The notes under the pieces were generated by a model. It ran no database searches and was not told the origin of the DNA. It saw only the letters and a program-made list of their open reading frames with translations. 64,000 nucleotides of DNA from Clonostachys chloroleuca (taxonomy: Eukaryota > Ascomycota > Sordariomycetes > Hypocreales > Bionectriaceae), in assembly GCA_037952775.1 (NCBI GenBank), contig JBANAY010000004.1:13640001-13704000 (forward strand), written 5' to 3'. Shown piece by piece: positions 47,801 to 59,507 of this stretch; the stretch's first letter is position 1; each line of letters starts with the position of its first letter. The position numbers and the translations under genes were made by a program.

Positions 47801-50800
47801 ATCACCGAGCCTGTTGATCAGGGACGTGGCAGACTCGGGGCTTATAACAAGGTCTGACTTGATCAAGTCAACAACCAGCCGCTGGCAAGAAAGCAGATCT
47901 TCATCAGGTAGATCCAAAAGCTCATCAACAAACGGGTCTGGTACGAGACCAATTTGTTCACGATGCTCGCATAAAGTGTGGATCAGACTCAGACGTTTCC
48001 TTGTATCAAGATAGTATGCTCCGCGATGCGTACTGAGCTGCGAGTATAGCCTTGGTATCGCGGAGGGCGCGGAACTTGTGCTGGCTCGGCTCGCCTGGGA
48101 GTTGAAGTCGGGATCAATATCCATCAGATCAACATTCTCTGCGGAGCTTTGAAGAGAATCATGGCGCTTGAGTGACTGAAAGATCTTTGAAAATATAATG
48201 GCTAGGCTCGCATGTTCGGCTTGGAATCGTTCTAGGCTCGAACGGACAAGCTCGGGTATACAAGGCCGGACCAATCTCAATGTGAGGTCGATAAAAGCCA
48301 AGGGTTCAACGGAATCCATGGCCGAGGTCAAACTCTTCTCCGTTAGCTCAACAAGAACTGGAAACAGGGCTGAAGACTGTCTCGTATTGAGGGAGTCCAG
48401 TTCAGGGGCCAGCAGGGAACTGGCGACCACAGCCATCAAAAGACTTTGAAACCTTTCAAGAGAGATCTGAGTGCCTCCCTCATTTGACCTCTTTGTCCAA
48501 GATATAGACAGTTCCTTGAGATCTTCGAGTTTCGGATATAGAAGTTCCAGAATCAGCTTTTTTGATGTAAAAAAGCTGCTCGCATCCGCAAGTGGTGGTA
48601 AGATCTGCTCTGCATCTGAACCAGCACCTGGAGGAGACATGCCACTCGGCTCAAGTAGTAACAGGTACTCGTTGATCGAGTTCATTTGCTCTTGGGTTTT
48701 CCAGACCTCACCCAACGAGCCACCGTAAACGGGGATTTTCATTCCTAGAGTTAGCGGTGTGAGGCCGCAGCACGCCCGGAGTAGATTGACCAAATCAGTC
48801 GCTTGTACGTGAACGCCGTGAAACGATGCGTATGCATGTTCGCTTGGATTCCACCTGAGGAATACCCATCTGATGATATGGGAACAAGTCGCTTGGCTTG
48901 CATTTGGCGATCTCATGTTTCGAATGTTAAATAAGTACAGCATCAGCGCCAGAGACGTGTCAGACAGGATTGCCGGTCCATTTACATCTGCTGTTGTCAC
49001 AATACTATTTATTTCTTCTGATATCTCATGATACGGAAGATGATTGGCCAGAAGCAGGGTGTGTAGTAAACAACATGCCGCACGACTGGTTGAAGGTAGG
49101 CAGACGGCACGGGAGGCAATGTGCCACAATTGCCTCCAGGTATCGGTGATGTCTCTATCTTCACCTACTTTTGAGGCACAACTACATTGCGGTTAGTTAA
49201 TATGGCTAGACGGGTACCAATTTTTTCCAGAATTTACCTAGCACAAGCTATGAGAGCCCAAGAGGCAGTGAGGGGATCCTTGTCGCCAGCTAATGTTGTA
49301 AGATCCTCCAAAAAGTCGACGGTGTCATCAACCCGCAAGGAATTAGAGGCCAAAATAAAAGGGATTAGTTGAATTGCTGTCCTTCGAACTCCCACCTCTT
49401 TTGATCTCAGCTTGAGTCGAACCCTACTCGAACTTTCGCGGATTCGGCGCCTCTTGCGTGGCAGTTCAAGCTCATCGACATGGTCTTGCGTACGATTACT
49501 GCATTTGATGAGGATTGATTCCAGGCGGGCCAAGGCTTGAACCAAGGCCCAATAGCTCTCGCCTTCCACATTGTGAGGTCTGAGGCCAAAGAGATGGGTG
49601 CGTAATGAGTACTCAGGAAGGATCGGAAGCGAAAATGTGATGTCGACAAGCTGGAGACGAAAAGGCTCGCCGCGTTTGGAGTATTCGACCCAGAAGGTGT
49701 CGGCTAGGTCTTCTAGGTCCCGCGTAAAATTCTCGTCTTCGACATGGATGGCGAGTTTCTCGATGTGCAGGTGCATGTGCAATATGGCCTTGAGCATCTC
49801 ATTTCTCAAAGATCTGATGAGCTCATCTTGCGAAACCTTGTCAGCTCGCCACCAAAACACCATGAGTGGAACGATCTTCTTCATGAGAGATTGGGATTCA
49901 TCGAGTTTATCCGCCTGTATCGCCCCGAATAGTGAATTTAGGATCGCAAAGGATACTGTTTGGATGGAACCTAGGCTGAAGTGCTTCACATTCAGAATTC
50001 TTAGGACAAGATCAGCGATCTGACTTGACTGCCGCGTGACAGGCGCGTTGGAGGCTCGGACTAGATGATAAAGGCCCTCCAGGACATCGCGAAGGGGCCC
50101 GCCCTCGTTTGGGCCCGACCTTCTCTGAGAGGCGGCCTTGATCATCGACGAAGAAGAAGAACGAAGCGGGATCGCCCCAGGTGCGGGTGATGCTCTATAG
50201 GAGCTCGAAACCCGATCGGCCTCCTCGGGCAGGATCCGGTGTCCAAGGTCAAGGAGAAAGTCAACGCAGGCGTCCCAATGGCCGCCATCTTTGCACGCCA
50301 GCGATTCCACATGCGCTTGGCGAGAAAGAAGCTCCGTCAATGCTTTGACATAGCCTTGGAGAAGGGGTTGCACGAAGTCGTTGTTTGGCCCTGGTAACGT
50401 CTGCGTTATGTGATCTATAACGGCATGCAGGGTTTTTCGTCCAAATCTAGGCAAACCCCGAGACACAGTGGCCTTGACAGCGTCGGCACACTTCTCTAGG
50501 CGTGAGGCGGCACCTTTTTGAGACTTTTGCTTGTACAAGGCCGGCTTCTCTTGGAGAACATAACTGAAGATCGCTTCCAATACTCGGTGATAGCTCTTGT
50601 CGTCAAGGTCCGCTCTATGACTTGTTAACAGACGGTGGTGTTGATTGGAACGAATAGCAGGAATAAATAGCAGAATAGCGGAATAGTAGGAACAAATAGT
50701 AGGATAGCAACAAATAGCAGAATAGCAAGAACAAATTGCAGAATAGCAAGAACAAATAGCAGAATGTAGGAACCTATAGCATACATACATTTGCGTATTC

Positions 50801-51032
50801 TGACTTTGGGGGCTTAGGTTTTGGATGAGATCTGAGCCAGTGTCAGTAAATTGTCTTGTATGTGTGTCATTAATTGGGAGGAGTTTGCGACAGTACCATC
50901 CAAAGCCTTTTCGCGTGCCTTTAGAGTGGCACTCCTGATGGTTGCTGCAAACGTCAGTCCATGGCCGGGTACGGGGTTAATGGGTGATATACAGGCCAGA
51001 CTCTCAAGCGTCGGCTTGTGCGACAATGACAT
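41817..51032 (-). CDS. tel1: TEL1, ATM-family PI3K-like checkpoint kinase
   Basis: TEL1 is the large kinase that responds to double-strand breaks through MRX and maintains telomeres. Seven proposed exons give 2,919 residues: 50993-51032, 50897-50944, 50789-50831, 49238-50614, 44391-49181, 41895-44335 and 41817-41836. Every junction keeps phase and most introns have CTAAC or CTGAC branch sites. The N-terminal TAN-like region contains LDDKSYHRVLEAIFSYVL and VIDHITQTLPG. The kinase domain (about 2550-2850) has KGGHDDLRQDAIMEQVF, LGLGDRHGHNILLD and VVHIDLGVAFEAGR. The FATC tail ends LAVLYSGWAAYA, its last six residues encoded by a 20-nt exon after a 58-nt intron. The first intron (50945-50992, 48 nt) is in frame and could be retained. 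Intron 3 (50615-50788) is filled by a minisatellite. No frame break is needed despite the length. Confidence 0.93.
50649..50773. repeat. Minisatellite inside TEL1 intron 3
   Basis: Imperfect units of about 18-21 bp, built on AACAAATAGCAGAATAGCA, repeat roughly six times on the plus strand. The array fills most of the 174-nt intron between the GTATGT donor (50788) and the CATAG acceptor (50615). It happens to be open in the TEL1 frame, producing an artificial Cys/Tyr/Ile-rich peptide if read as exon, but joining the flanking exons gives the expected family sequence. Confidence 0.88.
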
Positions 51033-52020
51033 GGTGAGGGCAATGCGCGATGAGACGATGAATTGCCATCACTGGCTGAAGATGGCGAGTCAAATGATAC
51101 GCGTTCTCAACTATAAGCATGTAAACGTGAACGCGTTCTAACCGACCAGACGCTAATTCTACACTGGCAAGATCATAGGGGCGCTTAGATGGCCATTACT
51201 GAGGACGCTTGAAGGCAAAAGACAGCGGGATAGGCGGTCATAAAGCTGCTCCTTTATCTCATCTATGGATTTGCGACTGCCTGTCGCAATAGGTGCCTTG
51301 TCTTAATTACTACGGTCATCATTGGCAAGGACGTAGCCCCATATTAATTTTCGTAGCCTAGGCCTTGTCGCGCAGTCACGCGAAAAGAGAGCACATCGAG
51401 AACCTCTGGTGTTTAATATCGAAATAATCAACCCAGTAACAAACAAAACTTTAAGTTCGATATTAAGAGAATAATTTGATATTTTCTTATTATTGTATTT
51501 GGTATTTTCAATTTCAGAATCACGTCAAAACCAGACCCCTGCTTTACGTGAACCAAAGCTGTAGTGCCATTTATTCCAGCCACTGAGCAGGCAGTATTAG
51601 TGGGTCGGCTCTTGCAACAGCTCTGAGCTACCTCAAAACAAAGCTGAGCTGGGCGGCAGAACGCCTCACCGCCCACCAATTTGTTTCTTTGGTGCAGACG
51701 GGCGAACAATCAGCTTCAGAACAAAGGACCGCATTGCGACAGCGCGATCACCTCGCACCTGCGGCCTAAAATCCTATCCGACCATAGACACCTGTTACTT
51801 TCCCCCCGACCGCGCCAGGGATACAGTCGATGCTACCGGTCATACGCCCCATTGATTCGTTTTGACCCAGGTCACTCTGGAAACCGGTACACGGCCAAAA
51901 CCCGTTCGCGACGTTGATCTACTCGTGCCTCAGGGATACGCACTTACGACCCTTGCGCGAAGGTGTCCTTTGGTCATTCAGTCCTGACGCGACAATATGC
52001 AATAGTTGCCCCCCGCCGAG
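51033..52020. promoter_or_regulatory. Divergent TEL1/NUP192 promoter region
   Basis: This 988-bp stretch separates two head-to-head genes and must contain both promoters. Next to TEL1 are two copies of ACGCGTTCT, starting at 51099 and 51131; the second lies in a perfect palindrome GAACGCGTTC (51129-51138). Each contains the ACGCGT core of the MluI cell-cycle box bound by MBF in yeasts. I see no other gene. Open frames are short and the sequence near 51420-51500 is AT-rich. Confidence 0.5.
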
Positions 52021-55000
52021 ATGGCTGACTTGACACTACTGGAGGCTCTCGAAGCCTTCCATCACGAGCTTGTTGCCGTACAAGAGGGCCGCTCCGACCC
52101 AGGAGAGGTCTTGGCCCAAGATGAGCTCGTACAAGCTTTCGAGAGCGAGCTGGAGAGAGTGTGGTCGCGACCCTCAAAGAACGAAGCAAGCCGAGGCAAG
52201 GTGAAGTCTGGTTCGTCATCACCCATTTTTCTCCCAAGTCGTGATGGGAAGACTAACTTGAACTAGGGAAAATCACCTTTGGCGACGCCGAGTACTCTGT
52301 GAACGAGGATTTCCAGCAAACAGCCCTGAGCTTTTCCGACGAAGTTGATCTCGACGAGCTTGTAGCATCGCAGTATTTACTTGAGTCACAAGACGATCCA
52401 TCACTCCTCGGACGTTCTCTACTTGAATGTGCTTTAATTCGGTTTCATCGACAAAGGCGATACGTGCTTGATATCCTCAGGCTTATGCTCGAGCTGGAAT
52501 CCGACGAGGAGGATCTGGACGATCCAAGACAAGATACACATCCGATCAAGATCTATGTCGGCGAACGACTATTCTCTTCTGGTCCTGGTTCGGCAAGCCC
52601 TGGCAATGAGATAGTCCCTAGGTGTCTCGCAACTATGGGCAACATCAAGGCATGGCTTCAAAGGCTTGGGGATAAGATAACTGCGGCACAGACCCTTGGG
52701 AACACGCAAAACCCGGGCCTGTCTGAAGAAGCTGAGACGGTCGAGTTTTCGAGAATTTCTCTGATTCAACAACACGAACTGCTTGGCGTCATCCTCGCCC
52801 GATGCGTATCAGCACACCAGGCCAAATCTACTCACTTCGTCGAATTCATAGAAACACTGCGCAAAGTCGATAAATACGACTACCTCTTAAGTATGCTCTT
52901 GCCGGAGGATGTTTTGATATTTGAGAAATCTCACTAACTTCTCATCGTAGTCCATTTGATGCCCGCAACCGGGGCTTACATCTCCATGTTTGGGTCTGTT
53001 GTTGGCGGACACGATCTCATCGAAGTTCGGCAGTTGAACAACAAGCTTTTCCCCCATACAGATGAGCCTATATGGGCACTGTCATATCTTCAGGCTGCCG
53101 TCCGCGCTTGGTGGCTTGCTGAATACAGCGGATTTTATTTAGATGATCCCCCGGAGTCTGCTATTCCCCCTAATACTAATTTGGATGAAGGTCAGTACGC
53201 GCTCGATCGCTCCTGGCAGGGAACTCGCTAACTCGTGATTCAGAGGACCGACAACGGTCGAAACAGTTCCTGGACTCTTTGAAAGATGGCGCTTTTGATT
53301 TCCTGCTCTCATTAGCTGGTGATGTTAAGCCCTTGGATTGGCACGACCCAGTGCGAGCCGGAATGCACAGATGGCTGCAGCGAAAATCTCCAAATTTGGG
53401 GCTTGATGCCATCCAATTTTCGGACTTCTTTCAACTTAGTCTCATGACTAAATTTGAGATTTTTGTCGACAGCTTCATCACAAATTTGCCTGATGTCCTG
53501 CGGAAGCTGAGAGTCGAGGAAGATGAGCAACGTCAATTGAGTCAACTACATGAGCAGGACTTGGATCTAGAACGGTTTTTGCTCATCATTGCTTACGCCT
53601 ACGAAGGTCGGCCCACGGCGCAATTTGATTTTTGGGCCGATGGTGAGAGTAACCTCAATGGCTTCCTCCACTGGGCGTCACGAAGGGCATCTACCCCATT
53701 GGTGACTGCCTTCTGTGAAATGTTGCAGGCAATTTCAGGAGACGAGAACTGTGCTGAACAAGCCCACAAGTTCTTACTGGAGGAAGGCCACCACTCGTCT
53801 GGCAAATTGAGGAGATTGCAATCTTTGACCTGGAACCAGATCTTCAGGGAGCTTACCTTTTTCATGGACAAAGCCAAACAGAAGCCAACTCAGTCCCAGA
53901 CAGTTCGGTATCGTGGTGGCAAGCCTGCGCCTGACTTTGTTGAAACCGAACCAGAATCAGCCATGATGCTGGAGTCATATCTCCGGCTCATATCTAAACT
54001 TGCCACCGAGAGCGAAGAAACTCGAATATTTCTCCTACATAACCCGTCGTTCAATCTTGTCGAGACCATTCTGGAACTTGCCAGCACCCCGATCCCGCCA
54101 GCATTACGTGGTTGCGCGTTCATGGCGCTCAAAGCCCTCATGGCAAGAAAAACCACCCAGGAGGGCGCCACGATGTGGAACTGTCTGGATATGTGGATAA
54201 CGGGTGGTTACGTGACTTCGCCCGCGGGCACGCTCCGCCAAACACCTTCGTCGCCTATGATGTCGATGGAGAGGACGTTTGATGAGATCAGCAGTGGTTT
54301 TGATGATCCGGAATCTTTCATTCAGCTGCTGCTCATCCTCGTGTCGCCCTCGATTGACAGCAGCCCGCTAAATGATTCTCTTCCATTTCCCGAGAATCTC
54401 GGTAGTGCTTTTCGGGCCCCAGGAATCGAAGTCTACATCGACTATGTCATCGGTCTTGTCCTCGCATCGAAGACGAACGATTTGGCAGATATCAATCAGA
54501 CTCGGGTATTAAGGCTGGGCTGCTTGGATTTTATGCTAACTTGCCTAGCCTCCTTCAATGAGGATCTCATTATAATGGCAAATGACACCAGCCTCATGAT
54601 TGACTCTATTATTGGAGCTTCTGACCTGGCCACATACGTGAGAATGCATCCGTTTGCTCGAGTGATGGAATGGATGTACAACGAAAAGGTCCTTGCTGCG
54701 CTCTTCAGCACCATCCACCAAGAACAAATTGACGTTGGGAATGCTGCTCCTGATTCCCCCTGATCCTGGGCATTATACGAGCTATTGAGGTCATCTCCAA
54801 AGTGTTAGACCTGCAAGCCACTTACATCAACCTCGTCAAGCCTATTATCAAGCAGCAGTCGAGCCAGTTGCGGCAACCTGCCACAAAGCCATCCTACGCC
54901 TCATTCGAAGATGGTCTATTGACTAGACTTAATCTGGTGGTAGACCTAGGAAATTATATTGGCATTGGACACCCGGAGTTGACTCTATCGTGTCTCAACC

Positions 55001-57340
55001 TGCTCCAGAAAATGTCATCATCATCAAAAATTTCAGCCATATGGTCCGGATCTAGCCGACAAAACCACCGGAATAAAGCCATCGTCGCGATGGAGGCCAA
55101 TGGCGAGCACGAGTCGATATCCCGAGCTTTCATTTCTGAGCTCATGTCCCCTCTAGATGCTGGCCGCGAAGCCGAGTCTTCCAGCTACATGACAAAGATC
55201 TACATTCTCAACTTCTTAATTGAATGTCTTCAGCAATCTAACCGAAAGCCGACAATCGCCCATCTCATTCTAGGTTTCAAATGCGGTGTAGATTCTCTCT
55301 CCGTCGAAGGTAACAGCCTATTCGACACGAGGACGTCATTATTTCACAGCTTGCTTAAGCTACTGATGGAAACTCCCTCTGGGGATGCACAAGGCATCCG
55401 ACGATGGCTCGTGGCCTTGAAAACTCGTGCAATGCGCGTGTTGAGAATTCTCTGGGCGGCACCTCTCTCGTCCTCTTTCGTTATTGAGGAGTTACGTGAA
55501 AACGAGTTTCTCTTTCACCTTCTCGTTCGGGAAACCGTCATACTGCCCGGGCTCCCTTGGGAAGGTGAAAATATTGAGGAGGTTGCTTTTCCAGTCACTG
55601 ATGGCGCAGCTGCATTACTTGATTTCCTATCATTGCGCAGCATGACTCTCGAGTATATTGCCATGGAACTATGTATGATATCTCAGGGCAGAATGCCAAG
55701 CGTCAAGCGACGTATCTTCGAGGCGCTGGGTGGTCAGGTTCTTGGGGACAATAACGAAACCATCAAGACGCCTACAGTATTTGATCTTCTTGATTTCCAG
55801 CTACCGGATGAGGCATGGAGAATCGGGGCCCCGGCACTGAACTTCTACCGGAACATCGACCTTTCGATATGTTTGGAAACAGATGCTGATTCCAATTCCA
55901 TTTTCAACGTGGACCAAGTGCGTGAGATTCTGCTACTCAAACGCAATGAACCGAAATCTCAGGGTACAATCATTACAGCAGAGGAGCTCAAGGCTATTGA
56001 AAATGAGGAAGCTGAAATCATCGACTACATCGTTTCCACCAACCGCCAGAAGCAACTTGAGACGCAACGACTCAGCGTCCTTGGAACATGGATCAGGCTC
56101 TTACTGGTCATGGTCGAGAGCAACGACTTTAAAGGGACAGCACAGACCTCGTTCTTCTTACAGATCTTGCAAGCAGTCATGCCCAGTCTTGAGGCTTGCG
56201 CAGCAGAACGCCCCGGCGAGGCCATAGAACTATCCAAACTAATCAAGGTTCTACTCTTTAAAGTGTACGAGTCTCTGTCAAGCAACAAGGACAAAGGCAG
56301 TGCCGCACTCGGTAACCTGATTGGCGACAAGCTGTACCAAGTGTTCCAGATATGTCTCCAAGCGATCGGCAAGTGGGCTGGCAGTGCCGAGCTACGGTCG
56401 GTGTATTACGAGATCTGCTACCGATACCTGACACGCTTAAGCGATGGGGACTCCCTGAACCAGGATCGATCGAAGACCATCAAATCGATTCAAATGTACG
56501 GCGAGAGGCTGGTCAATGTTATTTGCGACGACGCATACGGTGGTGAGCCTGCCTGTCAGACTGCCGCACTCATCCTGCTTGGCACACTGGTCCATCTAGA
56601 CTCGGAGCATATCGTCGATGCCCTCAACCGACTCAACTTCATTGGAGTATTCGTAGATTCCCTACGCAATATCATGAACGAATGGCATGAAGCGTTTACA
56701 GTTGGTAAGTTACATGAACCAAACCTACAAAGAAGTGTTTATGAAGATTCATCAACTAACTTGACTTCCTCGCTAGGTCTCAAAGATCAGCAAAACTTCC
56801 AGAATGCTCGCCTCGCTCTGCTGCAGCAATTGGCCCAAACCCGGCCAGGAGCTAAGCACCTGCTGCATGCCAACCTATTACGCACCCTCGAGACCTCAGG
56901 GCTCTTCGCTGCCGACCCTGAACTTCAAGTTCGCAGCGACAACCCGAATGCCTTGGAGCAGCACTACGATCTTCTCAACAAGGTTGTTCGCGTGATCAGC
57001 GCCGCCCTCGTCAGTAGAGGGAGCCATAACCTAGTCCAGGGACGCAAGTTCCTGACGGACCACCGCATGCTCGTTGCCCACACTCTCAAGCGCAGCGCAG
57101 GTATCGGCACAGTAGCTGAGAACAGCACGCTTTCCGTAAAGTTGGAGGATTTGGCAGATGGGCTCATGGTGATTATTTCAGCAACAGGGTTTTTGGAGGT
57201 TAGTATAAACACCCACCCACCCCTACGTGACTACGGGCCGACCCTTGTCGTCCAACACATTCGCTAACGCTTCGTCTTGATAGTTTGAGAACGATTCGAT
57301 ACCAGAACCTAAGCCTCAAAACGGCTCGCTCTTCCACTAA
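52021..57340 (+). CDS. nup192: Inner-ring nucleoporin NUP192 (NUP205 family), one apparent frameshift
   Basis: NUP192 is a large alpha-helical scaffold of the nuclear pore inner ring that binds NIC96 and NUP53-type linkers. Six exons (52021-52210, 52267-52890, 52951-53190, 53244-56704, 56777-57198, 57284-57340) give 1,664 residues. Introns are 53-85 nt and most have a CTAAC branch site. Family landmarks include RPSKNEASRGKVKSGKITFG across intron 1, NEDFQQTALSFSDEVDLDEL, and MPATGAYISMFGS after intron 2. At the C5 run 54756-54760 the frame breaks between AAPDSP and LILGIIRAIEVISKVLDLQ; one extra C restores it and makes all later phases fit. The C-terminal exon is only 57 nt. The start at 52021 agrees with the family N-terminus. 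Nothing suggests a pseudogene apart from the single break. Confidence 0.9.
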
Positions 57341-58205
57341 GAGAGCTTTTGGTTAACTGTGACTTTAAAACTGAGGTGGATTCATGAGGCGGGAGTACAA
57401 AAGGGAAACTCAGATAGAAAGAAGCATGTAGCGATCAACACTGACACTTTGCAAACTGCTCTTCCGCTGCTTTTATTACTCTTTATATATATATGCAAAG
57501 GGGACAATGAATGGGCCTTGTCGGTTTTTCTTTTATGATACGCCATTCTTTACCCTGGTTGGCGTTGGATATTATAGGTAGGCATAAAAGGCAAAGCAGA
57601 GGATGGACGCGCACCGTTGGAAAATAGGAAATGTAATCTGATGTGATACATTTTTATTCTTCTAAACCATACCCTCGTTCATACCATACGTAGACCAACT
57701 CGCAAGTTGAATCTGAATTTCATTATCTCATATATAATACCTTACGCTACGTCCCATGTCCAGCCAGAAGCGCTCTTTGATTGAGAAGTGCCCGTTTTCC
57801 GATATATGCAAAACTCATACACTCCGTTCCAAGTCTGTGCTCTCATCCTACACATTCTTTTTTGTCCAGTAGTTCAAGAGATCAAGCAAACTGGTATTGT
57901 GGTTGTTGCCGCCCGACCGCCTAAACGCCGCGCCATGCCATTATCGTGCAATCAAATGCTTTCACTCCCAGGTTCTATCCGAGGAGTGATAAGGTAAGGG
58001 AATAATTAGAAAGGGGGGACACAAGTCTATCCCAGAGTAGAGGACCGACAGCCAGGGGATAACCCCCTGCTAGCAACCATATCCGTCCAGTGTGCCACAT
58101 GCGAAGCAAGAGTGAAGATGAGGGCGAAGGAAATACGTCCCCGTGTCGAAATAAATCCAGCCAATTGTCGTTCTGTGACGCTCTCAGCAAAAGAGAGCTT
58201 GGTGT
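57341..58205. other. Convergent 3' region of NUP192 and the RING gene
   Basis: There is no gene in this stretch. It is AT-rich with a short TA-dinucleotide run near 57486, as expected for two facing 3' untranslated regions and their polyadenylation signals. Confidence 0.6.
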
Positions 58206-59507
58206 CTATGAAAGGTTGCCGGCTTTGCGTTTCCCCTTGCGCGTTGAGGTCATCAACTTGAGCTCGAGAGGCCAGTAACCCTTCACCTTACTGTTGTACG
58301 AATCGCGGCTCCTCATATCGACTTTTTGTCTGCACATTGGGCATTTGCCTTTGGTTGCTTCTACAGTGAGGGATGAATGGAGGCACTGGGCGCAGTACAT
58401 GTGACCTGGGTGAAGTCAGTATATGTTTGGATACGATGATTGCAAGGGAGATGGGAAGCTTACCGCAGTGCGTCAGGGTCAGGACGGAAGCATCATCCAT
58501 ACAGATTACGCATTGGAAAGCAGACAGCTTAATCCTCTTGTCTTCCTCCTTGGGAACAGGGGCGAGGTCTATCAGGTCGTCTGGCAACTCGTTGTTGGTT
58601 TCGGTCAGATCAATCATGAACGGGGCGTTGTCGTCCGCATCGAAGCTGTCGGCCCCCGCATTCTCGGACTCAGCAAACGAACCCTCGATTTTTGGTTTCG
58701 GGACAGTGTTCAAATTGTTTCTTCCTGGACCGCTGAAGCGTCGGCGCTTGGCTGAGGGTGGCGAGGAATCATCGATAGTTATGGATGCAGCTTGTTGACG
58801 TCTGGTAGTAGAACTGGGCATGTCGACGGATGTAAACGAGGATTGAGCTGTGTGGTAGTTGTCTTCAAGTTCAGCGCCGAACGATTCGAGTGGGTCGAAG
58901 TATTGGCCGGTGAGTGATGCAGCTGAGGATGAGGTGAGGTTCGATGTGTTGTTCAAGTTGAAGCTTGGGGTGAGTAAGCTTGGGTTGAGTTGTGCAGCCG
59001 GAACTGAGTTAGGGGTGGAAGCAACGTGAGATTGCGGGGGAAGGCGCTGTTGATCTGAAGCAGAGGCCCAGCCAAAGGGCTGGAAATTACGGTCGGCCAG
59101 CGAGACAAAGAGGGAGTCTTCGCTTGTGGGCAGGTTCCCGAGATTTTCGAAAGCACCAGGCGACCAGCCAATGTCGTGTGCGTAGGCGAAAGGATCTTCT
59201 GGGCGGAGGTTGGGCAGTGTCACCTCAGCCTGGTTGTACCCAGAGGCAGGAGAGTCGAGGAGGAGGTCGGCGGGCTGCGCTGTGTTCCTAAACGTCGAGG
59301 CCGTCGAGTAGTGTCGTGGCGAGGATGGTCTGTCGGGAGGGGTGAAGGGGGCTCCAGAACCGTGCGCTGATTATTCGGAGTGCTGGGCCCGGTCACACCT
59401 CGCGCCTGCGGTGACTGGTGGTGATGGTGAAGGCGGTGCGAGTGGTAAGAGTGGTTGTGCAGTTGATCCGTGCAGAAAGGGCCGCACGGTGCGGCGAACG
59501 AGGACAT
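58206..59507 (-). CDS. slx8: RING-finger E3, SLX8-like, one apparent frameshift
   Basis: The C-terminal C3HC4 RING resembles that of Slx8-type SUMO-targeted ubiquitin ligases, which clear SUMOylated proteins during DNA repair. Zinc ligands are visible in CVICMDD, THCGHMYCAQC and CPMCRQKVD (about residues 331-375). A 58-nt intron (58406-58463; GTAAGC donor, CTGAC branch site) falls exactly between HCG and HMYC. Upstream is a disordered region with the acidic/hydrophobic stretch FMIDLTETNNELPDDLIDLA, a possible SUMO-interacting motif. The N-terminus MSSFAAPCGPFCTD, with a His-rich run, lies in another frame. One extra base at G/C run 59347-59351 joins RTVLEPP to FTPPDRPSSPRHYS and gives 414 residues. 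If that join is wrong the N-terminus is unknown. The RING family assignment is firm; identity as the SLX8 orthologue is probable. Confidence 0.8.

Noticed and set aside
49234..50790. TEL1 N-terminus read as MYVCYRFLHSAICSC...
   Set aside because: This peptide is the translation of the intronic minisatellite. Splicing from 50789 to 50614 gives the expected QIADLDDKSYHRVL sequence instead.
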